A DNA stretch of 63,209 nucleotides, from positions 1-63,209 of the forward strand of contig CADCLS010000002.1 of assembly GCA_902802375.1 (NCBI GenBank), in the 5' to 3' direction. The DNA is from Oscillospiraceae bacterium. GTDB lineage: Bacteria > Bacillota > Clostridia > Oscillospirales > Acutalibacteraceae. A model generated the notes under the pieces. The model searched no databases. It was given only the letters and a program-made list of their open reading frames with translations, and was not told where the DNA came from. A program made the translations under genes and the position numbers. Positions 62,552-63,209 of the stretch are shown here, in pieces (position 1 is the stretch's first letter; each line of letters begins with the position of its first letter).

Positions 62552-63082
62552 ATGAAAAAAAGTATAAGAATTGCTTTTTGCGGTATTATTTCGGCGCTAA
62601 TCAGCGTTGTTATGATAGCAAGCCTTATTCCCGATGTCACGCTGGCGGTACCGGCAATAGCAGGGCTTTTTATAATCCCGGTGTTTGCAGAACTGGGTGT
62701 AGGTTCGGCGATTGCCTGTTTCATTGCAAGTAGTGCGGTATCGTTTTTTGTAAGCGATAAAACCTCTTGGCTCGTGTTTGTTTTTCTGTTTGGGTATTAT
62801 CCGATATTAAAGCCTTTTTTAGAAAAAATCAAAAGTTCACCATTAAAATGGTTGCTGAAGGCTTTTGTTTTTAATCTGGCGGCAGTGACCGGCTTCCTTT
62901 TAGCAAGGCTTACCGTGGGAGTAGAGCTTAAAGGCTGGTGGCTTATAGCGGCACTTGTGGTCGGCAATATAACCTTTGTGCTTTACGATATAGCCGTATC
63001 AAGAATGGCGGCGCTTTACTATATAAAATTACACAAAAGAATATCATCAATACTGAAAAAAGACGGAGAGAGTAGAACCTAA
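62552..63082 (+). CDS. Small integral membrane protein of unknown function
   Basis: A 176-residue protein with about five hydrophobic helices (ISALISVVMIASLIP, LFIIPVFAELGVGSAIACF, WLVFVFLFGYYPILKPFL, FVFNLAAVTGFLLAR, LIAALVVGNITFVLYDIA) and a basic C-terminal tail. No family could be named with confidence. It starts one base after the J-domain gene stop. Its stop codon lies in the loop of the hairpin at 63066-63097. Confidence 0.75.
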   Translation: MKKSIRIAFCGIISALISVVMIASLIPDVTLAVPAIAGLFIIPVFAELGVGSAIACFIASSAVSFFVSDKTSWLVFVFLFGYYPILKPFLEKIKSSPLKWLLKAFVFNLAAVTGFLLARLTVGVELKGWWLIAALVVGNITFVLYDIAVSRMAALYYIKLHKRISSILKKDGESRT

Positions 63083-63097
63083 AGGTTCTACTCTCTC
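63066..63097 (+). terminator. Perfect 14-bp hairpin at the end of the uvrA-region genes
   Basis: GAGAGAGTAGAACC and its exact complement (63066-63079, 63084-63097) with loop TAAA that includes the stop codon. There is no T-run directly after it on the plus strand. It lies between convergent genes and may stabilise or end both transcripts. Confidence 0.6.
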
Positions 63098-63101
63098 AAA
63101 A

Positions 63102-63209
63102 TTAATAGCACTTTTTGCAAGATTCATATCCGCGTTTTTCCGCCTCTTGCCGTGTAACCTGTCTCGGGGTTTTCATATTACTGCAACTTGCATTTCTGTG
63201 ATATTTGAC
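63102..63209 (-). CDS. C-terminal end of a gene with Ada-like zinc-binding motif (partial)
   Basis: On the minus strand a frame open at the window edge ends at 63102. The 35 visible residues read KYHRNASCSNMKTPRQ followed by VTRQEAEKRGYESCKKCY. The pattern YHR-x-x-x-C ... EA...GY..C..C is the metal-binding module known from the N-terminus of Ada and found as a C-terminal knob in several Firmicutes secreted or phage-related proteins. The rest of the protein is outside the window, so the function cannot be told. Confidence 0.7.
   Translation of the reverse strand, partial: VKYHRNASCSNMKTPRQVTRQEAEKRGYESCKKCY

Overview
The window looks like chromosomal DNA from an endospore-forming (or recently sporulating) low-to-mid GC Clostridia, most like uncultured gut Oscillospirales/Ruminococcaceae. 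This is inferred from gene content (SpoIIR, an Rrf2-controlled NifS/NifU pair, Gls24-FakA-RecG order, DnaG-SigA order, archaeal-type ProS, TrmA-type methyltransferase, PcrA), from strong SigA-type promoters, and from frequent TTG/GTG starts behind good Shine-Dalgarno sites. No rRNA, CRISPR array, prophage or plasmid replication gene is seen.

Layout. 1-460: 3' part of an IS200/IS605-type transposase with hairpin right-end DNA. 0.6-2.4 kb: membrane diguanylate cyclase, a structured non-coding stretch (2041-2212), tRNA-Ala(GGC) and a truncated tRNA in front of it. 2.4-4.6 kb: iron-sulfur assembly genes iscU-iscS divergent from an Rrf2/IscR regulator, with palindromes over the promoters. 4.6-6.9 kb: SmtB/CadC repressor and CadA metal-export ATPase. 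7.0-9.5 kb: glycogen phosphorylase. 9.5-11.2 kb: PAP2 phosphatase and aldo-keto reductase.

11.3-25.5 kb: a tightly packed minus-strand run of 14 genes from lepA to an RNA methyltransferase. It holds vanY-type peptidase, murD, two M42 peptidases, a GNAT-like protein, a PLP lyase, an HPr-like protein without the phospho-histidine, pcrA and membrane proteins. 25.6-28.0 kb: EamA transporter, ispE, spoIIR. 28-33.4 kb: rpmE, yigZ, dgt-dnaG-sigA and an unknown gene. 33.4-37.6 kb: beta-CASP hydrolase (with a leader hairpin), TtcA-like tRNA thiolase, a ferredoxin:thioredoxin-reductase-like Cys protein, thioredoxin, and a D-lactate-dehydrogenase-like enzyme with a Cys-rich tail. This run looks like one thiol/redox unit. 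37.6-37.9 kb: tRNA-Val(GAC) followed by a 98-bp tandem repeat that starts exactly at its CCA end.

38-46.6 kb: proS and a surface-polysaccharide cluster (FnlA/CapE-type dehydratase, Wzt/Wzm ABC exporter, glycosyltransferases, ChbG-type deacetylase). One glycosyltransferase has lost about 110 internal residues in frame. 46.7-53.5 kb: TSCPD protein, then ymdB - peptide-binding lipoprotein - gls24 - fakA - recG. 53.7-56.4 kb: rplM-rpsI, a family 2 glycosyltransferase and a nitroreductase. 56.5-58.1 kb: acyltransferase and XRE repressor, divergent from a frameshifted DUF4190-like gene, with twin operators between them. 58.2-63.2 kb: uvrA, DUF5685 protein, J-domain protein with a ten-Cys tail, membrane protein, and the end of a gene with an Ada-like zinc motif.

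The most interesting leads are the TtcA/FTR-like/thioredoxin/D-2-hydroxyacid dehydrogenase redox operon, the duplicated structured element behind tRNA-Val, the structured region next to tRNA-Ala, the RNA leader of the beta-CASP gene, and the DUF5685/J-domain pair.
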